Part shown: positions 10,979-21,980 of the stretch, one piece after another
How positions within the stretch are numbered: the first letter of the stretch is position 1
How the letters are laid out: the number at the start of each line of letters is the position of its first letter
Source of the DNA: Mesorhabditis belari
Taxonomy: Eukaryota; Nematoda; Chromadorea; Rhabditida; Rhabditidae
Assembly: GCA_958450365.1 (NCBI GenBank)
Contig: CAUEEP010000741.1
Span: forward strand, 3,878,501-3,942,500
Direction: 5' to 3'
Length of the DNA: 64,000 bases
The notes under the pieces: model-generated
Database searches by the model: none
Told to the model about the DNA's origin: nothing
The model's input: only the letters and a program-made list of their open reading frames with translations
Translations under genes and position numbers: made by a program

Positions 10979-13900
10979 ATCCTTTGCCATTCATTTCTTT
11001 ACTTTATTACTATTTTGTTCAGCAGATCTTTAAACATTTAAGCTCCAAGCAAGGCAAAATTATTGGTAAAATCAGGAGTTTGTTCTCCGTTTCTTAAATG
11101 GAAGACCAATTCGTTTTCTTCTCCTTGTCAGCTTCATGTCTGACTATAAGATGAAAGAGCTAAGTTTAAGAACCTTTGATAGAAGCCAGAGCTGCATGAG
11201 ATCAAGGCATTGCATTCCAGTTTCCGCTGATGCATGTATACAAGTATTGAAGATAAAAGCCGACTTAAGAAAGCTAGCAAAAAGCTAGTGTAAAGCTGTG
11301 AGATTACTATTTACTTGAGTGGTTAAAGAACCAAGTGTGGTCGTCTCAATTGCCTATCTCCTGAACAAATTTTTAAACAGTGGCAGCTGTGACAGCAGCC
11401 GTATGAATTTCTACGATAACATTAGGTTAACAAGCTCTAGGAGAGTTCTAGGGGAGGCTCGTCTCTTGATCTTTCGTTCTTGATCTCTGCTCTCTTGATC
11501 GTGAGTTTCAGTCTTGTCTCTTGATCTTGATCTTGTTATCATCAGCTTAACAAGATCTGGGAGATCTGGGAGTTCATCTCTCTTTCAAGAAACTTTCATT
11601 GTTTTTCCCCACATTGCTACCTCTAGGTCTCTTGTGGAGTCTACATGTACAAGCGAGAAAGAGAGAAGAGAAAGAGAGAGGTCCGGTGAGGTTCTCCCAG
11701 AGTGTCGGTCCCACTCGAGACTCAGCCTGTAAACTGAAGAAGAAAGGGAAACAGGTTGAGTTGACATAGACCATTCTCTTTCTTTTCCTTTCCTTTCCCC
11801 CTTTCCTTTCCCGTTTCCTTTCCCCAGCTCACATTCAGCCTCTTCAAGCGATTATCGTACGCACTAATGCCTTACATAACCAGAGAAAATATGAAAAATC
11901 AGGATTTTTTTGCCTAATCTGTGCTCTTTGTTTGAATTAGATTTGAAGAGTTTCACAAATGGAAAGAAAATTTACCGTATGATTGGGAAGCTAGGGCCTT
12001 TTTAGGGAAAGCTAGGGAAAAGCTAGGTGCAAAAAACGGAAGTTTGAGAAATTTTCCGAGGAATAGTTATGGAAGAGATTTATTAGAATAAATCAAACCA
12101 GCTCAGAAAATCAAAAGTCAGCTCAAAAGTTTTAACAACAATTGGGTATTGAAAGCTGACCTGAAATCTAAGCTTCAACTCTATAGTTTGGACTCGTGTC
12201 AAATCATTCAGGATTCAGCTAAGCTTTAGCCAAGGATTTAGCTCAGGCTTCCTCTAAGTTTAGCTGAGTTTAGCTAAGCTTTATCTATGGTTTTGCTAAG
12301 TTGTGCTAATCATTGAGGTTAAAGTTAAGTTAAATTTAGTTCAATTCAGTTAGTTTAGTTCAATTTACTTCGTTTAGTTATTCAAGTTCCTTAGTAAATG
12401 CCTTTTTTAATGTAATAATTTGTTTTTTTGTTTCTTTTTAGGTTGGAATGCCAATTTCTCGTGGGGATTTTCCCCGGAAGATGGGCTCGATTTATCGGTG
12501 TCCCTTTTGCCGACTCTTTTCCCCTTTTCGATTTCTTTCCCAAAGTCTTCAGATCTCTGTCTCGCCTTTCCGACGGACGAATCCTTCGCTACCTTTTCAT
12601 CACTATTAGATAATAAAGCTGAAGTAAGGTTCATAAAGATACATAAAGATACAACGTATTAGATTGACTGCAAAGGGATTTCTGAGTGTCCCAGTGATAA
12701 GTCATTACTGTAATTACTTATAGATTGGAGTGAAATTGGGTAAGATTGAATTGTTTGTTACGTGAAACATAAAGAAAGAGTTTCATTGGTATTTTCTATT
12801 GTTTTTTTTTCTTTGATTACATTTTTGTTTTATTTCATGTTTCATTTTCTAAATCTCCCAAAAGTAACAAAATATTTGTGACTTTTTAAAGGATTTATTG
12901 AGATTACGCTTTTTTTGACCAAACTTTGACGATTTCCATATCTATTCTATCACAATTCACCACATCAAGCAAGATACACGTACGGCTGATTAGTGAGACA
13001 AGACTAATTATTAATCTCCACAAATCATCACTTAATCTTTCTCATGGGTGAAATCAAATGAACAAGAATCGATGACTTTTGACTTAGGCTACAGTTTGCT
13101 AGCATTTGGGTAGGCTAAACCAAAGTGATCCAAGTAATGGTGATAACAAAAGTAATGTTAGTCACCAAACTACCCAATTTGACTCACAAACTCTATCCCA
13201 TGTGCTTAAGGCATTTAGTTGGATCGAATCAGGGTGAAAGTAAAGCAAAAGGGCTCTTTCACGAGGCATCCAGGGTGTGCCCGTTTAATTATTTGGCGAA
13301 TTGCCCACCAACGAGGAGGAAACTCTAATGGGGGAAATGTGAAGTGATGAGGAGAAAAGAAGTAGTAAAAGTAAGAGTACTGCCCGTCTTCTGACTTAGC
13401 TCACATCCAATCTTAGATTCATTTACTTTACCTAGTTCTAAACAGCTGGTTTAGCTCCTAGTTTATTTGATTTGTGTAGGGCATTTGATCCTTGCCTTGC
13501 CCCTTTTACCATTGGCAGAGTTTGGAGGCTAAAATATCTAGGTGTCAGGCTGTACAGTTTAAATATTCTTGGCAGCATTAAGATTCATAGAGTCTTTCTC
13601 TATCGATTGGTACAAAAGCTATTCCGGTTGGATACCCCTTCTTTTGTTGAAGATATTAAATCAAAGCGGCAAGGGCGATTCTGGGTTCCTCTAATGCGCT
13701 CCGCCATTAACAATCCCCACTTTGGGCTCAAATATCTTTGGTGTTGAGCTGTCTCGTCTAAATAGTTTTTATACCAATCGATAGAGAAAGACTTGGCGCA
13801 TCTAATGATTACCAAGAACATGCATAAATTGGACGGTCCAACACCAAGATATTTGAGCTCAAAGTTAGATTGCCAATAGCAAAAGGGCGCGGCGTATATC

Positions 13901-14161
13901 GTCCGATAACCAGTTCATTTAAAGCAAATTGATTCGTTTTTTGCACAAACCAAACCCAAGCCAACGCCTAAGTTTAGCTCGGCTTAGTTGCACCAGAACT
14001 GAAACTGAACTACTGGTAAACTAAACTAAACTGAACATTCTAAAGAATTGAAAAAGAAAAATGGGTTTGGTAACATAAAAATGTTATGAAAAGAAGAAAT
14101 AAGTGAGAGAAAAGAGAGAGAAAAGAGACAATTTATGTAAATTTTTGTTCAAAACCTTAAC
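10979..14161. other. gene-free interval downstream of the sulfotransferase exons
   Basis: This is where later exons of the minus-strand sulfotransferase would be expected, and I could not find them. A GC-richer block at 12440-12610 follows a TTTTTAG acceptor on the plus strand and is open in several frames, but I recognise no protein in it. The rest is AT-rich with pyrimidine runs (11775-11830) and GTTTAGTT-like repeats (12240-12400). Confidence 0.4.
13479..13900. mobile_element. foldback element, CAAATATCT family, copy 1
   Basis: A palindromic element. CCCCTTTTACCATTGGCA, TATCTAGGTGTCAGGCTGT and TCTTTCTCTATCGATTGGTAC on the left reappear reverse-complemented on the right as ACCAATCGATAGAGAAAGAC, ATATTTGAGCTC and TTGCCAATAGC. 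A closely related copy lies at 48432-48874. No transposase, so it is a non-autonomous foldback/MITE. Confidence 0.75.
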
Positions 14162-15053
14162 CCACCTATACCACTCGGAGTCCCTTCTCGTAGTTTTTGT
14201 CGAAAAAGTGAACCTCTCTGGGCCGGGTGCGTGGATTTTTTGATTGAGTCGAAGGAACTCCAGTAAAGCACGGGTGCCAGCCTGAATTTTGTTCAAATAT
14301 TCTACCGTAAAATACTGTAATAGTACCCCACCCCCCTCGTACAGTCGCGTAGTCGCAAAAGTCGCAAAAGTTTTTTAGTATTTCATTTTCCAAATATTTT
14401 CAAAAAATGCGTCTTTGGTATCAAAAATAGCTGAAATTCAGGGCTATTTTTTGATTTGAATCCCTGAACGAGTTTTTCTGGATACTGGTTTAGGCTACAA
14501 TGCGCTTAGGTATCAAAAATAAGCCCTGAATCTCAGCTATTTTTTGATACCTAAACGCGCATTGTATGCATAAACCAGTCTCAGAAAAACTCGTCCAAAG
14601 CTAGACCACCCTACACTCTGCACCGTCATTATCGGAGTGGGGTACTATTACAGTATTTACGGTAAGCCTTTAAACAGTAACAGCTCTAAAATCGCTTAAA
14701 TTTGGTAATTTTTGACCCAATTCTTTTGAAATTTGAAATAAATAAATAAATTCAAATTGACAATCACAATTTGCGGGAAAAGTTATGAAGAGGAATGCCC
14801 ATCTTATCAGTTTTACCGCTGATTGGTGCTGATACTGATACTGATTAGTTTTACTGCTGATTAGTGCTGATAAAGTTGAGATAGAGCAAATTTTTTTCAA
14901 TAAATCCAATCAATGAACAATCAATGCACTTGCCTTTTTCACACCAATAATGATCGCCGACGGGAATCGCTTTTCTTTGTGTCCAATTGGAGCGCCATCG
15001 ATAGCGAATATCAAGTAAAACAGCAGAAATATTAGCCGACCATTTGGGGCCAT
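14162..15053 (-). CDS. heparan sulfate 3-O-sulfotransferase, first two exons only
   Basis: A Golgi enzyme family that moves sulfate from PAPS to the 3-OH of glucosamine in heparan sulfate. Exon 1 (15053-14934) starts at ATG 15053 and encodes a hydrophobic signal-anchor (residues about 6-18, LIFLLFYLIF) and then KRFPSAIIIGVKK. Exon 2 (14281-14162) continues AGTRALLEFLRL. Together they form the family's PAPS-binding IGVKKxGTRALL loop, followed by HFFDKNYEKGL and EWYRW. The intron uses a GC donor (AAG|GCAAGT) and a TTCAG acceptor and holds a foldback element. Exon 2 is exactly 120 bases, yet HFFDKNYEKGL is one frame off from both its ends: one base is missing near 14213 and one is extra near 14175, so the uncorrected reading differs over 13 residues. 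Family proteins have roughly 250 or more residues in the catalytic domain, so most of the gene is unaccounted for in the 14 kb downstream. It may be a truncated copy, or its later exons may lie far away. Assignment is strong; intactness is doubtful. Confidence 0.75.
14303..14664. mobile_element. foldback MITE with TACCGTAAATACTGTAATAG ends, copy 1
   Basis: Begins TACCGTAAAATACTGTAATAG and ends with the reverse complement, CTATTACAGTATTTACGGTA. The inner arms (ATAGCTGAAATTCAGGGCTA, CTGGATACTGGTTTAGGCTA) also fold back on each other. It lies in the sulfotransferase intron, ending about 20 bases from that intron's acceptor. Confidence 0.85.
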
Positions 15054-15179
15054 TTTCTGTAAAAAAACTATCCTTTTATATAATAATAGAAAAGCGAAAA
15101 CAAAGCTTTTGCGAAAATTAAGTTTTCAAGAAGAAATTCTAATAAAGTAGTCGATCAAGATGAGCATTTTATAACAGAA

Positions 15180-15292
15180 AATGGTATACATTTGATAATA
15201 AATGAATAAACAATGATAATAAACAATAAATGATAATAAATGAATAAACAATGATAATAAATGAATAAACAATAAATGATAATAAACGAAAA
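15180..15292. repeat. AT-rich minisatellite (AATAAATGATAATAAACAATG)n
   Basis: Tandem AATAAATGA, ATAATAAAC and AACAATG words in about 110 bases. The minus ORF across it is a Tyr/Leu/Ile artefact. Confidence 0.8.
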
Positions 15293-15383
15293 AATGGAAG
15301 TAATAAATGAAATTTTCTGTATCTAACAATAATAAAAAAGATTTGAGTGTCAAAATGCCACGTGCCACGAGAATAGTTTGTCT

Positions 15384-15682
15384 CTAAATGTTAAAAGCTT
15401 GTCTCTAGCTTGTCTAAATGTTAAAAGCGTCTCTAAATGTTAAAAGCTTATCTCTAGCTTGTCTCTAGCTTGTCTCTAAATGTTAAAAGCGTCTCTAAAC
15501 GTTAAAAGCTTGTCTCTAGCTTGTCTCTAGCATGTCTCTAAATGTTAAAAGCTTGTCTCTAAATGTTAAAAGCTTATCTCTAGCTTGTCTCTAAATGTTA
15601 AAAGCGTGTCCCTAGCTTGTCTCTAGCTTCTCTCTAAACGTTAAAAGCTTATCTCTAGCTTGTCTCTAAATATTAAAAGATT
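15384..15682. repeat. minisatellite (TAAAAGCTTGTCTCTAAATGT)n
   Basis: About 300 bases of two alternating words, AGCTTGTCTCT and AAATGTTAAA, making units of about 21 and 11 bases in irregular order. Confidence 0.9.
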
Positions 15683-16825
15683 CAACGATCAGTCATTAGT
15701 GACTCTTTACCTTGGAAAACAGAAAAATAAGTGGCAAATGTGGAGAAGGAAATTAGCATATGCAAATTTAAGGACATGAGACTGAAGATATTAGAAAAGG
15801 AGACCCTAGGGAGATACACAAGACAAAAGCAGGTTGGTCGGAGAATTTGTGGAAAGAGGGAAGGGGTGGGGTGAAGGGGCGGAGCCAACCCCAACCCCAG
15901 AAGAGACTTTTTGATCGGTTCATGAGGGACAGCCCCTTTTCTTGTCTTTTTTTCCACAAATCCTTACTGTACCTTGTTTTTCGAGTTGAAAAACAATGGC
16001 GATTCGACTCTTGGAAATTGTCGAGAACCAAAGTCAATGCTTACGCCATGAGCAAAGCGACAAATTTGTCAAATTCAAATTGTCGACAATATTCACGGAA
16101 ATCGATCAATGAGGTGAAAGCCGAGCTGAAAGTCAATGCTTCAAATCAATGCTTCAAATCAATGCTTCAAATCAATGCTTCAAAGACAACCGTCAAAGAC
16201 AAAGATCACAAAGATCGTCAAAGAAAATCCGCATATCAATTTGGAGCATATCAGCAAGTCTTATAGAATAGTTAGATTTAAGAAAGCAATTAGAAATTGC
16301 ATCTTTTTCCAGTCTATTGCACCTTTTTCCAAAATGATCAAGCCCTAGGAGGTTTGATGAGTTTTTCAATGACTTGAAAGAGGAAATTGATTGATTTCTG
16401 TCTGTGGAATCTGAAAAACTTGCAAATTTTAGTTTCTACAGTCTTTAGCTCCGACAAATTACCATTTTAGACAACCCACTTTCCCCACCTGCCTCCACGA
16501 AAACCAAAAGTCGTTAAAAGATCGAGTTAGTCTAAATGAGGAGATTTTCTTTTTTTCCAAATTTCCCCTTCATTTGCAATAACAATTTTGAAATGAACCA
16601 TTCCTCAATGAGCACAAGAAAAGAGAAAAGACTGACTGGCGTTCATAAGCTTCTTATTTTCACAGTGATAAGTGTTCGCTGGGGACGGGAAAGGGACAAA
16701 ACCCTGTACAAGAAGTGATATTTTGAATCTAAATTCAAAATATATCAGATAGATTTGATTTAAGTAGAGCCAAAATGTGTTTTTCTTTTCTTTTGTTTGA
16801 TACAAGCTTTTTGTTTCTTCATTTT
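15683..16825. other. gene-free stretch
   Basis: Holds a short TCAATGCTTCAAA tandem (16132-16185) that creates an apparent ORF. Overlapping plus and minus ORFs at 15680-16270 lack splice context and family resemblance. Nothing else was seen. Confidence 0.4.
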
Positions 16826-16975
16826 AGATCTCTAGCTTTCCAGAGCTCTAGCTTTCCAGAGCTCTAGCTTTTTAGATCTCTAGCTTTTCAAATCTCTAGC
16901 TTTTCAAATCTCTAGCTTTTCAAATCTCTAGCTTTTCAAATCTCTAGCTTTTCAAATCTCTAGCTTTTCAAATTT
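16826..16975. repeat. minisatellite (TCTCTAGCTTTTCAAA)n
   Basis: Nine or so copies of the 16-base unit TCTCTAGCTTTTCAAA. The first copies vary as CTCTAGCTTTCCAGAG. Confidence 0.9.
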
Positions 16976-17419
16976 CAACTGCTTCTGGATAATTTCTTCT
17001 AGTGATTGATTGAGGGTTTTTCCTTCGGAAGAAACAAGATTTGTGACATCGAGATACGATAATTGTGCCCTTTGGCCCTTTTCTGGAGTCAAGATCTCTT
17101 GGAAGGGAAATGAGAAAGATAATTGTGGACCGGGGAAAGGAGTAGGTTGTGGAGTTGAGTTGAGTTAAACCCCCGCACAATCTCAGTTTACTTTACTAGC
17201 CTCAAGTTTAGGTTTGAGACTTGGCAAAAGTTTGACTCAATAATTCTTGTTGTGGGCAATAACTCTTGTTGTTCAATAACACTTGTTGATAATAACTCAA
17301 TAACTCAATAAGCCATTGTTTTGATTGTTTAGGGTTTTCACATAAAATAGCGTCCTGGTCAAGTTAATAATCAAACAAACGTTTTTGATTTCATAAAAGT
17401 AGTGCATTGTAACTTTTGC

Positions 17420-17606
17420 TCAGATTGCTTTGCTCAAATTGCTTTGCTGAGATTGCTTTGCTGAGAATTGCTTTGCTCAAATTGCTTTGCTCAGATTGCT
17501 TTGCTCAAATTGCTTTGCTCAGATTGCTTTGCTCAGATTGCTTTGCTCAGATTGCTTTGCTGAGAATTGCTTTGCTGAGAATTGCTTTGCTCAGATTGCT
17601 TTTTTT
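17420..17606. repeat. minisatellite (TTGCTTTGCTCAGA)n
   Basis: Thirteen copies of a 14-base unit, TTGCTTTGCTCARA, with variants TTGCTTTGCTGAGAA. The overlapping ORFs (ALLRLLCSD-type repeats) are translations of the satellite. Confidence 0.9.
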
Positions 17607-17879
17607 TTAAAAATACCGACTGGGGCTACCAGTGGTGAATTTATCGCATACACGAAATATATCAATCACAATACAACGACACACACAATACTAGGCTATA
17701 TCTTAACTTAACCCACGTCATGACAGACGGCTCCCTAACCCTAAGCTCAATGGGGAACTAAATAGCTTTTTTTGGTGGTGAAGGGAAGATGACGATGAAG
17801 GAGTGGCTTGTCACTTTAAAGAACTGGGGCCACAACCACCAGACTGCCCTCCAGAAAACCTCTCAACCCGAAGGGAAAA

Positions 17880-17985
17880 GGAAATCCGAAGGGGGTGACC
17901 ATGTCGCATGTGGGGTTCGAACCCTCGACCTTCCGATTAAGATAAAAGACACTTAACCAGTCAGCCACACGTGCTGAGAATTGCT
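17880..17985 (-). pseudogene. tRNA-like fragment
   Basis: On the minus strand it reads GTGTGGCTGACTGGTTAAGTG (A box), then about 25 bases, then AGGGTTCGAACCC, a perfect B box and T arm. The acceptor stem pairs at about five of seven positions in my hand alignment, so a decayed tRNA is likelier than a working one. Confidence 0.5.
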
Positions 17986-18630
17986 GAGAATTGCTTAGAA
18001 TAAACATTGCTGATTGCTCAGAATAAACAATTTCAAATGCATATTGGGTACAAAATGCAATCGTCACTACATTCTCGAGCTCTTGATGGAAACAGAAGTC
18101 TAATTGTAGACAAAGATGAGTGATTGGCTGAGTCTCTAATCGTTTTCCCCTAACTTCAACCCTTGATCTCCTCTCTTTTCCCTTTTCCAATCCTCACCGG
18201 CACTTCAAAGCCAATACGGTGAATTTGAAAATGCATTGCCGGCAAGCTGCGAGTAATTACTGACCCCGCGATTTACGGCTCCCCTCGCGCAATACGTTTA
18301 CGAATTGCAAATGATACTCGGAGAGTTATAAGGGAGTAAACGAGTTAATAACAATCTCAACCTCTTTTTAAGCATGGACAACAGAGTTTTTCAAGTGATT
18401 CAGCCTTCGGAAGGCCCAATTGTTTATTGATTTGTTATTTTGAAAGTTTATTTCACTTGTTTTGCTATTTGTTAGTTAACTTCTGGTCGTAAATTATGAA
18501 CACTTGCCAGAAGCGGTTTTTAAATAAATTTTAGTTACAAATAACAGAAACCAAGGAAACAAAACTATGGTAATTCAGCAATTCTAGTTTTTCTATAAAG
18601 TTCTAAAGCTAGCTATAAGTTTAAGTTTTA

Positions 18631-18717
18631 GTACAATAGCTTTTAGCTAATTTAAAAAAAGTTTTGTCACAAACTTGTGAAGTGAACTGAATTGTATGAT
18701 TCTATACAAAAAGCTTA
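18631..18717. repeat. left direct repeat bracketing a minisatellite
   Basis: An 86-base segment from GTACAATAGCTTTTAGC to ATACAAAAAGCTTA that recurs almost unchanged at 19098-19184, on the other side of the array. Confidence 0.85.
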
Positions 18718-18736
18718 TGATACTATAAGAATAAAT

Positions 18737-19085
18737 TGCTTTTAGCAGTAGCTTTTAGCAGTAGCTTTTAACAGTAGCTTTTAACAGTAGCTTTTAACAG
18801 TAGCTTTTAGCAGTAGTTTTTAACAGTAGCTTTTAGCAGTAGTTTTTAACAGTAGCTTTTACCAGTAGCTTTTAGCAGTAGCTTTTAACAGTAGCTTTTA
18901 ACAGTAGCTTTTAGCAGTAGCTTTTAGCAGTAGCTTTTAACAGTAGCTTTTAGCAGTAGCTTTTAACAGTAGCTTTTACCAGTAGCTTTTAGCAGTAGCT
19001 TTTAACAGTAGCTTTTACCAGTAGCTTTTAACAGTAGCTTTTAGCAGTAGCTTTTACCAGTAGCTTTTAACAGTAGCTTCCAGCA
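18737..19085. repeat. minisatellite (AGTAGCTTTTAAC)n
   Basis: About 27 copies of a 13-base unit, AGTAGCTTTTARC/ACC, with three interspersed variants (AAC, AGC, ACC). It is very regular, so recently expanded. Confidence 0.95.
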
Positions 19086-19097
19086 GAATTGCTTTTA

Positions 19098-19184
19098 GTA
19101 CAATAACTTTTAGCTAATTTTAAAAAAGTTTTGTCACAAACTTGTGAAGTGAACTGAATTGTATGATTCTATACAAAAAGCTTA
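19098..19184. repeat. right direct repeat bracketing a minisatellite
   Basis: Second copy of the 86-base segment at 18631-18717, same orientation, with a few substitutions and one extra T. Confidence 0.85.
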
Positions 19185-19734
19185 AAAGTTTAAACGTGAT
19201 TCAGAAAGAAAGGAATCGTTATTGAAAAGGATTTCACAGTTAAAGGACTAATTCTTGAAATTGTTTGCCTGAAATTATTGCAATTTAAAAATAAGTACAA
19301 TAGAAAAAGTTAAAGATTGAAAAAAAGCTTAAAGAAAAGGCTCAAAGAAAAAGCTTTCCACGTGTTCAACGAGCAATTCATTTTATGGGATGATTCTAAA
19401 GCTCATAACAACAAGATTTCCTTTGCAAAGCTCAAAATCGTCAAAACGGTTGTAAAAAGAAGTTTCATTGTAAAATCCAATCTAAAACATTGTCGTTGTC
19501 CAATCTAAAACACGTCGAAACTGAAAACTTGGAACTGAACTTGAAAACCTTTGAATATTGTTTGAAAGTTGATGGGTTTTCTCACAGAATCCCAGAAGAA
19601 AAAAAGTGAGCAAAGAAAGCGGGTCAGCCAGCCGGTGTTTTGCGCGGTGAAAATGAAAAGAAACGCCTGAAACCGAAAAAGATAAAAGGGATTTCATTCG
19701 TGGGAATTTGCATATCCAATTATTTTTTTTGTTA

Positions 19735-19962
19735 AATTGTTATAATGTTAATTGTTACAATGCTAATTGTAATACAATATTAGCATAATGTAATAATTAC
19801 AATTGTAATACAATTGTAATACAATTACAATTACAATTACAATTACAATTACAATTACAATTGTAATAGAATATTGATTACAATTGTAATACAATATTAA
19901 TTACATTATGCTAATAATACAATATTAATATCGTATTATTATATTATGCTAATTTTTAGATT
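19735..19962. repeat. (ACAATT)n / (TACAATTG) palindromic AT tract
   Basis: Runs of ACAATT and its complement AATTGT alternate, so the tract can fold on itself. TAATACAATATTA words occur at its edges. Confidence 0.8.
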
Positions 19963-20141
19963 CTTCGATTAGAGTTCGATTCTTAATATAGATTACGTTC
20001 GGTGCACAAAAAGCGAGCTGCAAATGGGCTGCAAACGCCGGGTGCACTACACTGAATCAATTGTCGCAAAGATTTCTTCAAACACTGCACAATTTTGTGG
20101 TTTGCCACCTAATAACGTAACGCGAAAGAGAATCAAACTTT

Positions 20142-20500
20142 TACCGTAAATACTATAATAGTACCCCACCCCGATAATGACGGTTCGGAGTGTTGCTTGG
20201 TCTAGTTTTGAACGAGTTTTTCTCGATACTGTTTTATGCTACAATGCTCGTTTAGGTATCAAAAAATAGCTGAGATTCAGGGCTATTTTTGATACCTAAG
20301 CGCGCATTGTAGCCTAAACCAGTATCCAGAAAAACTCGTTCAAAAATTCAAATCAAAAAATAGCCCTGAATTTCAGCTATTTTTTGATACCAAAGACGCA
20401 TTTTTTGAAAGTACGGGTGCTTTGAAAAAAATGAAATACTAAAAAACTTTTGCGACTACGCGACTATACGAGGGGTGTTACAATTACAGTATTTACGGTA
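20142..20500. mobile_element. foldback MITE with TACCGTAAATACT ends, copy 2
   Basis: Starts TACCGTAAATACTATAATAG and ends TTACAGTATTTACGGTA. Its interior (GGGCTATTTTTGATACCTAA, CCTGAATTTCAGCTATTT) matches copy 1 at 14303-14664. Confidence 0.85.
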
Positions 20501-20696
20501 GTTGTTATTCAATTAGTCCAATTTTTGGTACATTCAGAGAAATCACAAGGCTTCGTTGATAACAAAACTGGTTCTGATTGAATGTTTCGGCTCTCTTCTT
20601 TCTATTTTCTCACTTCTGAATTGAAATCCGACAGCTTTCAATTCTCTAGATATTTTTAAACCAATAAATCCATTGCTCTTTATTCGAGTCTCTTGT

Positions 20697-20722
20697 GGGG
20701 TACTATTACAGTATTTAGGGTA
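20697..20722. mobile_element. solo end of the TACCGTAAATACT family
   Basis: GGGGTACTATTACAGTATTT followed by AGGGTA is one terminus of the family without a partner. It lies about 200 bases past copy 2. Confidence 0.6.
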
Positions 20723-21573
20723 GTGATACAATGCGTTTCATAATCCTTTGAACATCTTTGAAAATGAAGAGATGGAGAACAGCTACTGGGTTAAAGTGTT
20801 CTCAGGTTTTTTTTTTAAACTTTGTTAACGCATAGTTTTATTCAAAAGAATCTTTGAATGCCATTTTGAATGAGAAGATCAAAATTCTTAATTCTAATCA
20901 TTTGGAAAATCTTCTCGAAAGGCTGACCTAACAAAAAGTGTAACACTTTCCTTTTCACTTCTTTCCTTTTTGACATTTGACATTTCACGAGAAGATTTAA
21001 TAAAATTTTCCTCTGAATCAGCACAAATCGAGTCTATTGGAGAAAAATGCTCCAGGAAAAACAAATTTAATGAAACAACAGCTATAGTAACATGAAAACG
21101 TTTTCTAAACCTTGTGAATGTCAAAAATTTTCAAAATTTTCAAAACAATAAGTTCAAAACAATAACTACAATAAGTTTCTCTCTAGTTTTTATCTAAAAT
21201 AGTTTTTTCTGCTTTGTGAAGGTCAAAAGGGATAGCAAAATAGCTAAAACTAAGTAGCTTGAGTAAAAAAAAACAGAGATTTCTTCGTCTTCTTTTTATT
21301 AAACGAATTTTATGGAAAATTTTATGATAGCTTCCAAATAGCTTCCAAATAATTCGATTTCCTTCATATCCTTCTTTCATTTGCTTCAATGTTCTTCAAA
21401 AAATGCTTCAAATTTGCTCATTTGCTTCAAAAAAACGTCACTTCTTAAATACAGCCAGCTTTAAAGATAAAATATCTAATACCACTTCTTTTAAAGATCA
21501 AAATGTTTAAGATCAAAATGTTTAAGAGCAAAATGTTTAAAGAGCAAAATGTTTAAAGAGCAAAATGTTTAAA

Positions 21574-21980
21574 GTAGACTTCGGAAAACAAAACTTAACC
21601 AAAACCAAAACCACCAAAACCACCAAAACCAAAACCACCAAAGCCATAACAAAACCAAAACCAAAACAAACCAAAACAGATCAAAACCAAAACCAAAACT
21701 AACCAAAACTCGCCAATATCTCGCGACTGGGAGGAGCTAGCGAAAATCTGTTTGCAGATTTGAAATCAGCATCCAAAAATCTATCCCATAGGCTATTTTT
21801 TGTTTCGAAATTTCGAGGTCGTGTTTTGGTCCTTTTTTCGGCCGCGAGATTTTGGGGAGTGAGAAAAAGTGAAAGGCAAATTTGCATTTTACAATTTTAA
21901 ATTTATATGCAAATTGAGTTTTGGTTTGTTTTGGTGTTTTGGTTTTGGTTTTGGTTTTGGTTTTGTTTACCGAACTCTAG
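21574..21980 (+). mobile_element. dispersed element with (CCAAAA)n / (GGTTTT)n arms, copy 1
   Basis: A 407-base element with imperfect inverted ends TAGACTTCGGAAAACAAAAC and GTTTTGTTTACCGAACTCTA. The left arm is CCAAAACCAAAACC and the right arm TTTTGGTTTTGG. The centre contains GGCTATTTTTTGTTTCGAAA and CTCGCGACTGG. The other copy, in opposite orientation, is at 44521-44913. No coding capacity. Confidence 0.8.

Noticed and set aside
12437..12614. GC-richer block after a TTTTTAG acceptor, considered as a later sulfotransferase exon or an exon of another gene
   Set aside because: No sulfotransferase motif in any frame, and the acceptor is on the wrong strand for that gene.
15384..19085. Regular short repeats that might suggest CRISPR arrays
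   Set aside because: They are head-to-tail minisatellites without unique spacers and without cas genes, in a eukaryotic genome.
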